A DNA stretch of 64,000 nt, taken from the NCBI GenBank assembly GCA_040219275.1, contig JAVJSU010000058.1, forward strand, positions 87,221 to 151,220. Direction: 5' to 3'. Every line of letters begins with the position of its first letter. Position 1 is the stretch's first letter. Under the pieces are notes generated by a model that had not been told where the DNA came from, made no database searches, and saw only the letters and a program-made list of their open reading frames with translations. Shown here in pieces: positions 29,201 to 38,599 of this stretch. Origin of the DNA: JAVJSU01 sp040219275. Lineage in GTDB: Bacteria; Chloroflexota; Anaerolineae; Aggregatilineales; Phototrophicaceae. The position numbers and the translations under genes were made by a program.

Positions 29201-30030
29201 TATTTGACCGCTCCCATCGTCATGCCACGGAGCAATTGCTTTTGCGTCAGGATATAAACGATCAGCACCGGAATAACCGTGAAGACCAACGATGCCGCCA
29301 ATACCGGATAATCTATGAAATATTCACCGTAGAGTTTTGCCAAACCGGAACTAAGCGGGCGCAAGTTTGGGTCGCTCACTAATGTATAGGACAACGTGAA
29401 TTCATCCCAGAAAAAGACGAATTGAAACAACCCGACGGTCAACAAACCGGATCGGCTGATCGGCAAGGCAATATAGAAGAACGTCTGCCAGAGGTTACAA
29501 CCGTCCGTTCGCGCCGCATCCATAATTTCACCGGGTAACGATTCAAAGAATGCCCGTAAAATAAATATCGTCAGGGGCAATCCGATGGTCGCATAAATGA
29601 GCGGTAGGGTGTACGGCTCATTGATGATGCCCAGACGCTTCGCATTCAGGAACAATGGCACCAGAAGCACCTCTGCCGAGAGAATCAACCCTGCAATGAA
29701 CAGATTATAAATCGGCTCTTTCAGCGGGAACTTAAAGCGTGCCAGAGCATATGCCGCTAATGATCCAACGCTTAGATTGAGCACTAGCGCGGAAAAAGTA
29801 ATGTAGAGGCTGTTTCGCAGGTGGATACCTAGATTCACCTCGTTCCACGCGGTTATATAATTGTCCAGTGTAAATGACTTGGGAAGTAAGAAAATCTCGT
29901 AGGTATCCTCAAAATTCGACACAGACAACGAAAGGAAGTACATAAACGGGGCAATCGTCATAAAGGTGAGGAGCAACAGAACGATGACCGCCACCACTTT
30001 AATCAGGAAGGGAATTTCTTTCCATCGCAT
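29200..30030 (-). CDS. Carbohydrate ABC transporter permease (MalG-type)
   Basis: The 276-residue protein has six membrane helices and the cytoplasmic EAA-like loop IMDAARTDGCNLWQTFFYIALP near residue 180, which contacts the ATPase. It forms the channel with the permease encoded 23 bases upstream. No ATP-binding subunit is encoded here, so a shared MsmK/UgpC-type ATPase elsewhere is expected. Confidence 0.93.
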   Translation of the reverse strand: MRWKEIPFLIKVVAVIVLLLLTFMTIAPFMYFLSLSVSNFEDTYEIFLLPKSFTLDNYITAWNEVNLGIHLRNSLYITFSALVLNLSVGSLAAYALARFKFPLKEPIYNLFIAGLILSAEVLLVPLFLNAKRLGIINEPYTLPLIYATIGLPLTIFILRAFFESLPGEIMDAARTDGCNLWQTFFYIALPISRSGLLTVGLFQFVFFWDEFTLSYTLVSDPNLRPLSSGLAKLYGEYFIDYPVLAASLVFTVIPVLIVYILTQKQLLRGMTMGAVK

Positions 30031-30053
30031 AGTTTGTAGTCCTATCTCTCTCG

Positions 30054-30992
30054 CTAATCCAGGCTGAAGCGCCGGTTAAAGTAGGCGCGTACAACGCCAA
30101 TCAGAATCAGGGAAAGCATCACCAGATTCGCCATTGCGCTACCTAATCCGATATCGGAATAGGTGAAAACCGCCTTATACAGATAAGTATTGATGACTTC
30201 CGACGCATTATAGGGACCGCCATTGGTCAGGATGAAGATCAGCGTGAATACACGAATGCTGAGGATGAAGTACCATATCCCCATGATGAGGATGATCGGG
30301 CGCAGAAGCGGCAGTACGATATATCGCACCGTCTGGAACGTGTTGGCACCATCAATGGCGGCGGCATCTTTTAAGTCATCGTCAATATCGAGTAGAGCCG
30401 CGCCGAATAAGATCACACCATAACCCACCCAGCGCCAGATAAACACGGCGATCACTGAAGGGAGTGCGAGTGATGGATTGCCCAACCAGTCTGATGCCAA
30501 TGAACCAAGCCCGATCATTTCGAGCGTCTGGTTTAGCAGTCCGTTTTGTACGCTTAATACCCGTGTCCAGGCAAGACCAACGACGACTGCTGGCGTGATA
30601 ACCGGCAGAAACACCATGCCACGAAATAGCCCGGCGAAGGGGATGCCACTATCGAGGATAATGGCGATGAATAGCGCCAGCCCCATCATGACCGTCAGCG
30701 AACCCAGCGCGATATAGAGGTTATTCGTTACCGCTTGCCAGAACAGTGGATCGTCAAACAGATATTGGTAGTTCTCCAGCCCGATCCACTCTGGAGTACG
30801 GAATCCGTTCCACTCCTGAAACCCCATATAGAAGTTGTAGGGAATGGCGAAGACCTCAATAACAAGAAACAGGATCAGCGCAGGTGCGACGAAACCAAAC
30901 GCGGCGATGGTCTCCGGCTTCATCAGGCGTGGAGAATCGCTTGAGTTGGTGCTAATGTTTCGATTGGGTCTAATTCGATCAAGTAATGTCAT
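30054..30992 (-). CDS. Carbohydrate ABC transporter permease (MalF-type)
   Basis: The 312-residue protein has six helices and the loop DDLKDAAAIDGANTFQTVRY near residue 220. I use ATG 30992 (MTLLDRIRPNRN). A longer frame to 31088 would read through the intergenic stem-loop and looks non-coding. It follows the binding-protein gene after that stem-loop. Confidence 0.92.
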   Translation of the reverse strand: MTLLDRIRPNRNISTNSSDSPRLMKPETIAAFGFVAPALILFLVIEVFAIPYNFYMGFQEWNGFRTPEWIGLENYQYLFDDPLFWQAVTNNLYIALGSLTVMMGLALFIAIILDSGIPFAGLFRGMVFLPVITPAVVVGLAWTRVLSVQNGLLNQTLEMIGLGSLASDWLGNPSLALPSVIAVFIWRWVGYGVILFGAALLDIDDDLKDAAAIDGANTFQTVRYIVLPLLRPIILIMGIWYFILSIRVFTLIFILTNGGPYNASEVINTYLYKAVFTYSDIGLGSAMANLVMLSLILIGVVRAYFNRRFSLD

Positions 30993-31047
30993 AAATTTTT
31001 GGCTCGTAATAGATATTTTTATCGTACGCTTACGGCGAATTTTGGGA

Positions 31048-31079
31048 GGAATGGGGCAGGAACCAGCCTGCCCCATTCC
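31048..31079 (-). promoter_or_regulatory. Perfect 13-bp intergenic stem-loop after the binding-protein gene
   Basis: Arms GGAATGGGGCAGG (31048-31060) and its exact complement (31067-31079) enclose a six-base loop. It lies 27 bases after the binding-protein stop and before the permease. No T-run follows, so it is more likely an mRNA 3' stabiliser or partial attenuator than a full terminator. Confidence 0.75.
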
Positions 31080-31105
31080 ACAGATCAATAGTTGATATCG
31101 TTGTG

Positions 31106-32326
31106 TTAACGGGCACGGTCAGCGGCGCGGAGCGCGTCTTCGGCGCTAGCACGTCCCGTGATGATACCCTGAATGCCAGAAGCCATCGCATCGCGGGAGG
31201 CTGGGTTGAAGATGTCACGCGGGACGGAGTCTTCCTGACCTTCGCACAGAAGTTGCGTCACATAGTTAGCATCGGCTAAGGCTTCTTCACCCGCAGGACC
31301 TGCCGGACACAGACCAACGACACTCACGGCTTCGTCCTGACCCTCCATTGTGGTGAAGCGAACGAAATCAAGGATCACATCCTGATGTTCGCTGGTAGCG
31401 GAGAGCACCCATGTGCCAGCCATACTTCCCATCGCGGCAGGACGAGTATCTTCATTGATCGCTGGAACGGGGAATACGCCGATTTCGAACTCAGGCTCGA
31501 ATGCAAGGATCGCGTTAACCGCCCAGTTGCCGATTATCCAGACAGAAACATCACCATTGGCGAATAGCGAATTGATCTCATCCAGGCTGAGCGCGGTAAC
31601 GCCGTCGATCCAGATGTCATTATAAGAAGCGAACTGTTCCATGATCTCGACAAATTCGGGGATTTCCCAATCGCCTTCGCCCATGCTAGCGGCTTCGAAT
31701 TCTTCCGGATACATCTGTTGTGCCCAGTTGAAGAACAATGTGGGTGGATGGTCGTTAGAGGAAGCCCAGTACGCCGCGCCACCGTAACCCGCTTCTTCTA
31801 GAGTAGCGATTGCGGCTTGAAGCTCATCCATCGTCTGCGGTGCTTCTATCCCGAGTTCCTCAAAACGATCCTTATTATAGAGCGCCTGTGCGTTGTTGGT
31901 AGCTTGTGAGATGCTAAGGAACTGTCCATCAATGGTCAGATAGTCCAACGTGCTAGGATAGAGTGATGCCGCCCATTCCTCGTCCACGAAGGACGTTAGG
32001 TCGAGAATCAGCCCGTTCTCATAGAACTCTAGCGGTTCGCCCAGGGGTAACGCTTCCCAGATATCAGGAATTTCACCGCTGATGAGCGCGGCAGAGAGGG
32101 TTTGATCGTAATTAGCACGCGGGATCAGGTTGATGTTAATGGTCACATCCTGATCATAATTTGATGTGAACTCCTCAATCCAGCCTTCGTAGACTTCCAG
32201 TTTATTAGCTGTCCATGTCCAGAGGTCGATGACGATTTCATCTTGTGCTTGTAGAGGTGTAAGACTAAACGCCGCCAGCATGAATGTCAGTAAAGAAATG
32301 CGAAAAAGTTTTGTAAAGTGTTTCAT
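31106..32326 (-). CDS. Sugar ABC transporter substrate-binding protein (family 1)
   Basis: The 406-residue protein starts with signal peptide MKHFTKLFRISLLTFMLAAF ending near LQAQ. The mature part opens IVIDLWTWTANKLEVYEGWI, as in MalE/UgpB-type proteins. No lipobox cysteine is seen. ATG 32326 has AAGGGGAC at six bases, so the longer frame to 32371 is rejected. It delivers the substrate of operon 1 to the two permeases; the sugar is unknown. Confidence 0.93.
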   Translation of the reverse strand: MKHFTKLFRISLLTFMLAAFSLTPLQAQDEIVIDLWTWTANKLEVYEGWIEEFTSNYDQDVTININLIPRANYDQTLSAALISGEIPDIWEALPLGEPLEFYENGLILDLTSFVDEEWAASLYPSTLDYLTIDGQFLSISQATNNAQALYNKDRFEELGIEAPQTMDELQAAIATLEEAGYGGAAYWASSNDHPPTLFFNWAQQMYPEEFEAASMGEGDWEIPEFVEIMEQFASYNDIWIDGVTALSLDEINSLFANGDVSVWIIGNWAVNAILAFEPEFEIGVFPVPAINEDTRPAAMGSMAGTWVLSATSEHQDVILDFVRFTTMEGQDEAVSVVGLCPAGPAGEEALADANYVTQLLCEGQEDSVPRDIFNPASRDAMASGIQGIITGRASAEDALRAADRAR

Positions 32327-32342
32327 TTTAGTCCCCTTATAT

Positions 32343-32362
32343 ATTATGAAAACGTTTGCGTA
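32343..32362 (-). promoter_or_regulatory. LacI-type operator in the operon 1 promoter
   Basis: Read on the minus strand, GCAAACGTTTTC is followed directly by CATAAT, a near-consensus -10. A TTGGGT lies 17 bases upstream as a possible -35, so the operator would fill the spacer. The same GCAAACGTTTTC occurs before the lacI-like gene, the pattern of a local repressor site. The promoter call is weaker than the operator call. Confidence 0.6.
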
Positions 32363-32432
32363 AGTACCCAAATTTTTTTGATACGCTAATACCCTCCTTT
32401 TTTTTGTTGAAAACCTTTTAACATCCGTCTAA

Positions 32433-33479
32433 TTAATCAATGCGTCGGCATGAGTCACGGATGACGAGAGATGGCATAAGTAAGTGTCGCTGTGTACGCA
32501 TATCATTTTCGCTGTTCTTATCTGCATTGATGCAAGCAATCAGCAGGTTAACGGCTGTTTCTGCCATGAGCGTCGCCGGTTGTTTGATCGTTGTTAGGGC
32601 GGGATAGGTGAAGGCGGCATCGTCAATATCATCAAATCCGATAATCGAAACATCCCCCGGAACATCTAATCCCATGCTTCTGCAAGCATCTATCGCTGTA
32701 ACTGCCACACGATCTAATGCACAGAAGATTGCGGTAGGCGGTTCAGGTGCGCTAAATATCTCCCGAAGTGCTTGATAAATATCGGCATGATTCACCTTAC
32801 TCGCACGGATATATTCTGGATAATGAATCAAGCCATGCTCTATAACGAACCGTTGATATTCATCCACACGTTCGCCTACGCCCGCCAATGCCATATTTGC
32901 CATACATGCAATGCGACGGTGTCCTAATTCAACCAGATACTCTAGCGCCATCCTTGTGCCTGCTTGCTCATCCACATTAACCGACGGTGTAGGCGCTTGT
33001 GTGCCGCGTGCAACCGTTACAAATGGCGTACCATATTGGCTCAATTCGTCAATTACCAGACTGTCACCCGGCATATCCCCAAGAAGCACCACACCATCAA
33101 ATAGGCGGGTACGCATCAACCGCAAAATGCGCTCGGCACGCTGAATATCATATTTCGCATGACCGATCAGCAATTCTTTCTTTGCTTGATAAGCCGCTTC
33201 CTGAATTTCTTGTACGAGTAGGCTCAAAAATGGATCGCGGATGTCGCGGATGACTGCGCCGATGACATCTGTGCGATCCGTGCGAAGGGCGGCGGCAAAA
33301 ACGCTGGCTTCATAACCAAGACGGCGCGCAGTATCTTCAACTTTTTTCTGGGTGAGTTGGCTAATCGCCAGATCCCCTGAGCGATTGTTGAGGACGCGTG
33401 ATACAGTACTCGGCGAAACGCCAGCGACTTTAGCAACTTCGATAATGGTAACACGCTTTTTCACAGTTAGTAAAACCAT
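32433..33479 (-). CDS. LacI family transcriptional regulator of operon 1
   Basis: The 348-residue protein has the LacI helix-turn-helix and hinge VTIIEVAKVAGVSPSTVSRVL at residues 10-30 and a periplasmic-binding-protein-like effector domain with IIGFDDIDDAAFTYPALTT near residue 275. It lies directly upstream of the binding-protein gene, and the same operator precedes both genes, so it most likely represses operon 1 and itself until a sugar ligand binds. No clear ribosome-binding site precedes ATG 33479; GTG 33464 is an alternative. Confidence 0.93.
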   Translation of the reverse strand: MVLLTVKKRVTIIEVAKVAGVSPSTVSRVLNNRSGDLAISQLTQKKVEDTARRLGYEASVFAAALRTDRTDVIGAVIRDIRDPFLSLLVQEIQEAAYQAKKELLIGHAKYDIQRAERILRLMRTRLFDGVVLLGDMPGDSLVIDELSQYGTPFVTVARGTQAPTPSVNVDEQAGTRMALEYLVELGHRRIACMANMALAGVGERVDEYQRFVIEHGLIHYPEYIRASKVNHADIYQALREIFSAPEPPTAIFCALDRVAVTAIDACRSMGLDVPGDVSIIGFDDIDDAAFTYPALTTIKQPATLMAETAVNLLIACINADKNSENDMRTQRHLLMPSLVIRDSCRRID

Positions 33480-33483
33480 TCAC

Positions 33484-33498
33484 GGAAAACGTTTGCAC
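33484..33498 (-). promoter_or_regulatory. LacI-type operator upstream of the operon 1 regulator
   Basis: GTGCAAACGTTTTCC on the minus strand lies five bases before the regulator start and shares GCAAACGTTTTC with the site at 32343-32362. Its place over the leader suggests autoregulation. Confidence 0.6.
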
Positions 33499-33574
33499 AA
33501 ACTTAACACGGAAGAATTTGTGTGTCAAATTTTCATAAAATTAAGGATGTCAATTCGGCAAGAAATCAAGTTGA

Positions 33575-33765
33575 ATGGAGAAGAAATCGAATTAGCGCGT
33601 CAGGCACTAAGACAATTTGTGGCAACAATCGTCAAAACAAAAAGCGGAAACGCATAAGTTACGTTCGCCCCTTACTCCATCAAAACCACAACAACCTGAG
33701 TATCAGCGTGGGTACGACACGGAATTTGATCAACGGTGGTGAACATATCGGTAAATGGCTTCAAT
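33575..33765 (+). repeat. Dispersed repeat copy C
   Basis: It reads GEEIELARQALRQFVATIV then KTKSGNA and a stop, matching a broken version in copy D. The left hairpin arm AGCGGAAAC at 33643 is intact while the right arm is decayed. After an internal deletion it rejoins the HTH part as ISVGTTRNLING. The whole stretch is non-functional. Confidence 0.7.
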
Positions 33766-33822
33766 AAAATCACCTGTAACCGTTCGCCATCGACTCCGTC
33801 TTTGGGAACAAATGATAAGTAT

Positions 33823-33846
33823 GGGGACAGGAAATTTGTCTGCCCC
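33823..33846 (-). terminator. Possible terminator stem after the DHOD-like gene
   Basis: GGGG-A-CAG and CTGCCCC can pair across a nine-base loop, with one bulged base. It lies 26 bases after the stop of the DHOD-like gene on the minus strand. No T-run follows, so rho-independent action is uncertain. Confidence 0.4.
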
Positions 33847-33871
33847 CAAAGTTCAAAAATTCATGTCTCTA

Positions 33872-34873
33872 TTATGAGGTTGGCAAAACATACGTCTTGA
33901 GACCACGCATATATTGTGCACGTTCAAATGCGGAGGCATCCATGCTATGAATTTGACTCATACTGCCGCGCATCTGCTCAACCGATTCATAGTCATTCTC
34001 CTCTAGCCATTCAGTAACACCCTCTTCAATGATTTGGAATATATTTATCCCATGCTTAAGTACAGCCGAAGTCATCATGGTGACATTCGCCCCAACCATC
34101 AGCATTTTAATCACATCTTCTGCGCTATGAATACCACTGGTAGCCGCTAAATCAGCGTCGATCTGTTTAAATAGTATACCAATCCAACGGAGTGGCAAAC
34201 GCATATCATACGGCGTACTCAAGAGAATATTGGGTTCGTGTTCCAATGTTTCAAGGTTTATATCTGGTTGATAGAAGCGATTAAACAAAACCAGTGCATT
34301 CGCCCCGACATTGTCTAAGCGTTTTGCCATATTCGCCATATTGCTAAAATAGGGAGATAGTTTAACCGCAATCGGTATATTCACCGCATCACGCACAGCC
34401 TCAACAATATCGACGATAAGTTGTTCGACCTCAGACCCTGCTTGAGTGGGGTCTGTTGGTACATTGTAAGTGTTTAACTCGATAGCACTAGCACCCGCTT
34501 CTTGCATCTGCCGGGCGAAATTGATCCACCCACCCGACGATGAACCGTTCAAACTGGCAATCACAGGTATACCAACTGCTTCACGGGCTTTGCGAATATG
34601 CTCTAAATAAGCATCTGTTTTGGCGTAAAGAACCTGTGGCTCAGGGAAATATGAAAGCGCTTCAGCATAACTTTCTGTCCCATGTTCTAGATGGTGCATC
34701 AGTGCGCGACGCTCTAAACGAATTTCTTCTTCGTAGAGTGAGTGCAATACAACTGCCGCGGCACCCACATCTTCAAACTTCTTGATGTTGTCCAAATCTT
34801 GCATTAAGGGAGAAGCCGAAGCCACCAGCGGCGATTTCAGTTCCATTCCCAGATAGGTCGTTTTTAGATTCAT
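33872..34873 (-). CDS. Dihydroorotate dehydrogenase-like flavoprotein
   Basis: The 333-residue TIM-barrel protein starts NLKTTYLGMELKSPLVASAS and has ASLNGSSSGGW, IELNTYNVP and IAVKLSPYFSNM, the FMN-site pattern of the PyrD superfamily. This subgroup is typically encoded next to pyruvate:ferredoxin oxidoreductase, as here, where a TGATG junction couples the two. It lacks a neighbouring PyrK, so it is probably not the pyrimidine pathway enzyme; its electron acceptor is unknown. Confidence 0.88.
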   Translation of the reverse strand: MNLKTTYLGMELKSPLVASASPLMQDLDNIKKFEDVGAAAVVLHSLYEEEIRLERRALMHHLEHGTESYAEALSYFPEPQVLYAKTDAYLEHIRKAREAVGIPVIASLNGSSSGGWINFARQMQEAGASAIELNTYNVPTDPTQAGSEVEQLIVDIVEAVRDAVNIPIAVKLSPYFSNMANMAKRLDNVGANALVLFNRFYQPDINLETLEHEPNILLSTPYDMRLPLRWIGILFKQIDADLAATSGIHSAEDVIKMLMVGANVTMMTSAVLKHGINIFQIIEEGVTEWLEENDYESVEQMRGSMSQIHSMDASAFERAQYMRGLKTYVLPTS

Positions 34874-37800
34874 CAGTCTTGAACCTCCTCAAGTGCTTCC
34901 TCTGTGCCATTCATACTGAAGGGGCGATTCGCTAGATATTCATAAAATGAGCGTCGCTTATCGACATCTTCCTGTGCTTCTGCAAAGCGTTGTTTAGCAA
35001 CATCTGGATTGCTCATTTCTAGCATACGGAAGCGATTTTCCATCCGTAAATATTCGATAACAGGCAATTTCGGTGGACGTGAATCTAATATCAAGGGATT
35101 CTTGCCATCATCAGCTAAGTCAGGATTGTAGCGATAGAGTAACCATTGCCCACTATCGACTGCCGCCTTTTGATTTTGCAAAGCTGTCGGCATATGTATG
35201 CCATGTGCAATACAGTGGCTATATGCAATGATAATCGAGGGACCGTCATAGGCTTCAGCTTCGAGAAAAGCGCGTAAAGTTTGCTCATCCTTGCCGCCCA
35301 TAGCAACCTGTGCCACATAAATATTGCCGTAAGTCATCATCATCATGCCGAGGTCTTTTTTGCCGCCCGGTTTACCCCCTGCGGCGAATTTTGCGATGGC
35401 GGAGCGTGGTGTCGCCTTGGATGCCTGTCCACCGGTGTTTGAGTAAACTTCAGTATCCATAACCAGCACATTGACGTTGCGCCCACTGGCGAGAACATGG
35501 TCAAGCCCACCGTAGCCGATGTCATATGCCCACCCATCACCGCCGACAATCCACATACTCTTTTTGACAAGCGAATCAGCCAATGACAGTAATTGTTTGG
35601 CTTGCGGACTTTTTAATCCGTTCAAACGTTCTTTGAGAGTGTTGACTCGTTCGCGTTGCTCGTGAATACCTGTTTCCTGGGTTTGATCTGCATCACGTAT
35701 TTCATTGGCTAATTGTTCACCTATGTCACTGGCAAGTGATGCGACCAATTCGCGTGCATATTCAATTTGCTTATCAAGCGCGACACGCATCCCCAGACCA
35801 AATTCAGCGTTATCTTCAAACAATGAATTTGACCATGCCGGACCGTAACCATCGGCATTATGCGACCACGGTGTTGTTGGTAAATTACCGCCATAAATTG
35901 ATGAACAGCCTGTAGCATTGGCGATAATCGTTCTATCGCCGAATAACTGTGTCAGCAATTTGAGATAAGGTGTTTCACCACAGCCCGCACATGCACCACT
36001 AAACTCGAATAGCGGTTGCTGTATCTGTTGTTGACGAATGCTACTTACTTTAATCATGTTGCGGGGCAATTCAGGAATATCCAGAAAGAAATCCCAATTT
36101 TCACTTTCTTGCTCACGAATTGGCTCTTGTGGCATCATATTGATGGCTTTTAGATTGCTCTGCGATTTGTTCTTCACAGGACAAATATCAACGCAAAGAC
36201 CACAAGCGGTACAATCTTCTGGTGAGACTTGAATGCTATAATTTAAACCTTGCCAATCACGGTCACGGGCTGGAACAGATTTAAAGCTATCTGGCGCATT
36301 CTCTGTATGCTCAGGTTCGTAGGCTTTAATGCGAATGACAGCATGAGGACACACAAAAGCACACTTACCACACTGAATACAAATATCGGAATCCCACACA
36401 GGAATTTCTTGCGCTAGATTTCGCTTTTCGTATTGCGTTGTTCCTGTCGGATAGGTACCGTCAATTGGCAAAGCACTTACAGGCAAGCTATCGCCCTGTC
36501 GCGCAACCATCGCACCAAGAACATCACAAACAAAATCAGAGGCGTGTTCTGCAATAGGCGGCAAGAATTTAATGGTACTTGTCACTTCGTTCGGGACATC
36601 CACTTGATGGAGATGTTCTAAGCAGTTATCGACAACTTTAAGGTTCATTTCAACGATATCGTCGCCTTTTTTGCCATAACTTTTCTCGATTGCTTTCTTT
36701 ATTTCAGCAATCGCCTCTTCCCGTGGCAAAATGCCAGAGATAGCGAAGAAACAAGTTTGCATAACCGTGTTAATCCGACTCCGCATTCCGCTTTCACGGG
36801 CAACACGATAAGCATCAATCACATAAAAATTGAGGTTTTTGTTGATAATCTGCTCTTGATAGCGTTGTGGCAAGGTATCCCAAACACGCTCTACAGGTGC
36901 AGTGGAGTTGAGTAAGAATGTACCGCCCTGTACAACATCTCGCAGAATATCGTATTTGTCGAGAAACACAGTTTGATGGCACGCGATGAAGTTTGCTTTG
37001 TCTATCTGATAATTGGAGCGAATTGGTTTTGAACCAAAGCGCAAATGCGAAACGGTCATACTGCCAGATTTTTTGCTATCATAGACGAAATAGCCCTGGG
37101 CATAATTATCGGTATTTTCACCAATAATTTTGATACTGTTTTTGTTCGCGCCGACTGTTCCATCACTACCCAGTCCATAAAATAAAGCTCGCACAACGCT
37201 CTTGGGTTCAATACTATAATCGGGATCAAAGTTGAGGCTGGTATGCGTGACATCATCGTTAATGCCAACTGTAAAGTGATTCTTCGGTTTATCTTCGCTC
37301 AGATTATCAAAGACCGCCTTAATCATTGCTGGCGTGAATTCTTTGGATGACAAACCATAACGTCCACCCACCACAATTGGCATTGCGTGTGATGTCCATT
37401 CCTCAAAGATTGCGGTAATCGTATCGACATAAAGCGGTTCACCAGCACTACCCGGTTCTTTAGTACGATCTAAAACAGCGATTGCTCTGGTGCTTTCAGG
37501 GAATGCCGCGACAAAACGTGCCATATCAAAGGGGCGATACATCCGAACTTTGACGACACCCACTTTTTCGCCAACTTCGTTCAGCGCATCGACTGTTTCA
37601 TGAATTGCCTCGCAACCCGAAGCCATTGCGACAATGACCCGTTCAGCATCAGGCGCACCATAATATTCATAAACCTGATATTGCCGACCTGTTAGTTCAG
37701 CAAATTGATCCATCGTTGATTGAATAATCTCAGGCATTCGCTCATAAAAAGGATTTACAGTTTCGCGTGCCTGGAAGAAAACATCAGGATTTTGTGCCGT

Positions 37801-38454
37801 ACCGCGCAGAACCGGATGTTCCGGCGATAACCCGCGCCCACGATGTGCTTGCACCAATTCATCATCAATCATGGCACGAATCACATCATCAGGAATTAAT
37901 GCGATTTTAGATATTTCATGCGACGTACGGAAACCATCAAAAAAATGCACAATCGGCACACGCGCTTTCAGACTTGCCGCTGTCGCAATCAAGGCAAAAT
38001 CATGCGCCTCTTGCACAGATGCCGATGCCAATAAGCCCCACCCTGTTGCACGGGTCGCCATCACATCACTATGGTCACCGAAAATACTCAATGCCTGTGC
38101 CGCAACTGAGCGTGCCGCAACATGAAAGACTGCTGAGGTCAACTCTCCAGCAATCTTGTACATATTCGGTATCATCAACAATAAGCCTTGCGAAGCCGTG
38201 AAAGTCGTTGTCAGTGCGCCACGTTGTAATGAGCCATGCACAGCCCCTGCCGCGCCACCTTCACTTTGCATCTCCACCACATGTGGAATTGTCCCCCACA
38301 AATTTGTCTTGCCATGAGATGCCCACTCATCTGCCCATTCCCCCATTTGTGATGAAGGTGTAATCGGATAAATGGCAATCACCTCATTGACTTGATATGC
38401 AACACGCGCAACTGCTTCATTGCCATCGAGTGTTGCAAATATCACATTTTTCAT
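34873..38454 (-). CDS. nifJ: Pyruvate:ferredoxin (flavodoxin) oxidoreductase
   Basis: The 1193-residue single-chain enzyme has all domains in order: pyrimidine-binding with MQSEGGAAGAVHG near residue 65, the transketolase-like and gamma domains, two 4Fe-4S motifs (CIQCGKCAFVCPHAV and CTACGLCVDICPVKNK, near residues 690 and 750), a further cysteine motif ACAGCGETPYLK, and the TPP domain with GGDGWAYDIGYGG near residue 965. It converts pyruvate and CoA to acetyl-CoA, CO2 and reduced ferredoxin. Length is normal for NifJ. The enzyme is oxygen-sensitive in most bacteria, hinting at an anaerobic or facultative life. Confidence 0.97.
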   Translation of the reverse strand: MKNVIFATLDGNEAVARVAYQVNEVIAIYPITPSSQMGEWADEWASHGKTNLWGTIPHVVEMQSEGGAAGAVHGSLQRGALTTTFTASQGLLLMIPNMYKIAGELTSAVFHVAARSVAAQALSIFGDHSDVMATRATGWGLLASASVQEAHDFALIATAASLKARVPIVHFFDGFRTSHEISKIALIPDDVIRAMIDDELVQAHRGRGLSPEHPVLRGTAQNPDVFFQARETVNPFYERMPEIIQSTMDQFAELTGRQYQVYEYYGAPDAERVIVAMASGCEAIHETVDALNEVGEKVGVVKVRMYRPFDMARFVAAFPESTRAIAVLDRTKEPGSAGEPLYVDTITAIFEEWTSHAMPIVVGGRYGLSSKEFTPAMIKAVFDNLSEDKPKNHFTVGINDDVTHTSLNFDPDYSIEPKSVVRALFYGLGSDGTVGANKNSIKIIGENTDNYAQGYFVYDSKKSGSMTVSHLRFGSKPIRSNYQIDKANFIACHQTVFLDKYDILRDVVQGGTFLLNSTAPVERVWDTLPQRYQEQIINKNLNFYVIDAYRVARESGMRSRINTVMQTCFFAISGILPREEAIAEIKKAIEKSYGKKGDDIVEMNLKVVDNCLEHLHQVDVPNEVTSTIKFLPPIAEHASDFVCDVLGAMVARQGDSLPVSALPIDGTYPTGTTQYEKRNLAQEIPVWDSDICIQCGKCAFVCPHAVIRIKAYEPEHTENAPDSFKSVPARDRDWQGLNYSIQVSPEDCTACGLCVDICPVKNKSQSNLKAINMMPQEPIREQESENWDFFLDIPELPRNMIKVSSIRQQQIQQPLFEFSGACAGCGETPYLKLLTQLFGDRTIIANATGCSSIYGGNLPTTPWSHNADGYGPAWSNSLFEDNAEFGLGMRVALDKQIEYARELVASLASDIGEQLANEIRDADQTQETGIHEQRERVNTLKERLNGLKSPQAKQLLSLADSLVKKSMWIVGGDGWAYDIGYGGLDHVLASGRNVNVLVMDTEVYSNTGGQASKATPRSAIAKFAAGGKPGGKKDLGMMMMTYGNIYVAQVAMGGKDEQTLRAFLEAEAYDGPSIIIAYSHCIAHGIHMPTALQNQKAAVDSGQWLLYRYNPDLADDGKNPLILDSRPPKLPVIEYLRMENRFRMLEMSNPDVAKQRFAEAQEDVDKRRSFYEYLANRPFSMNGTEEALEEVQD

Positions 38455-38599
38455 AGCAAAACCTTCAATAACTAAGTCTATGGTTATTCCAACCTAATTA
38501 TTCCCCGACGAGCCTGAATTCCTCAGTGCTGAATGTAACGATTCTGGATAATGGATGTCATTTTTAGAGAAAGGAGCTAGCAAATCTGGAAGAATTACG

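Noticed and set aside
30993..31088. Longer N-terminus for the MalF-type permease of operon 1
   Set aside because: It would translate the perfect intergenic stem-loop and lacks a ribosome-binding site.
33481..33767. Plus-strand small frames before the DHOD-like gene as genes
   Set aside because: They belong to degenerate repeat copy C and read through its deletion point.
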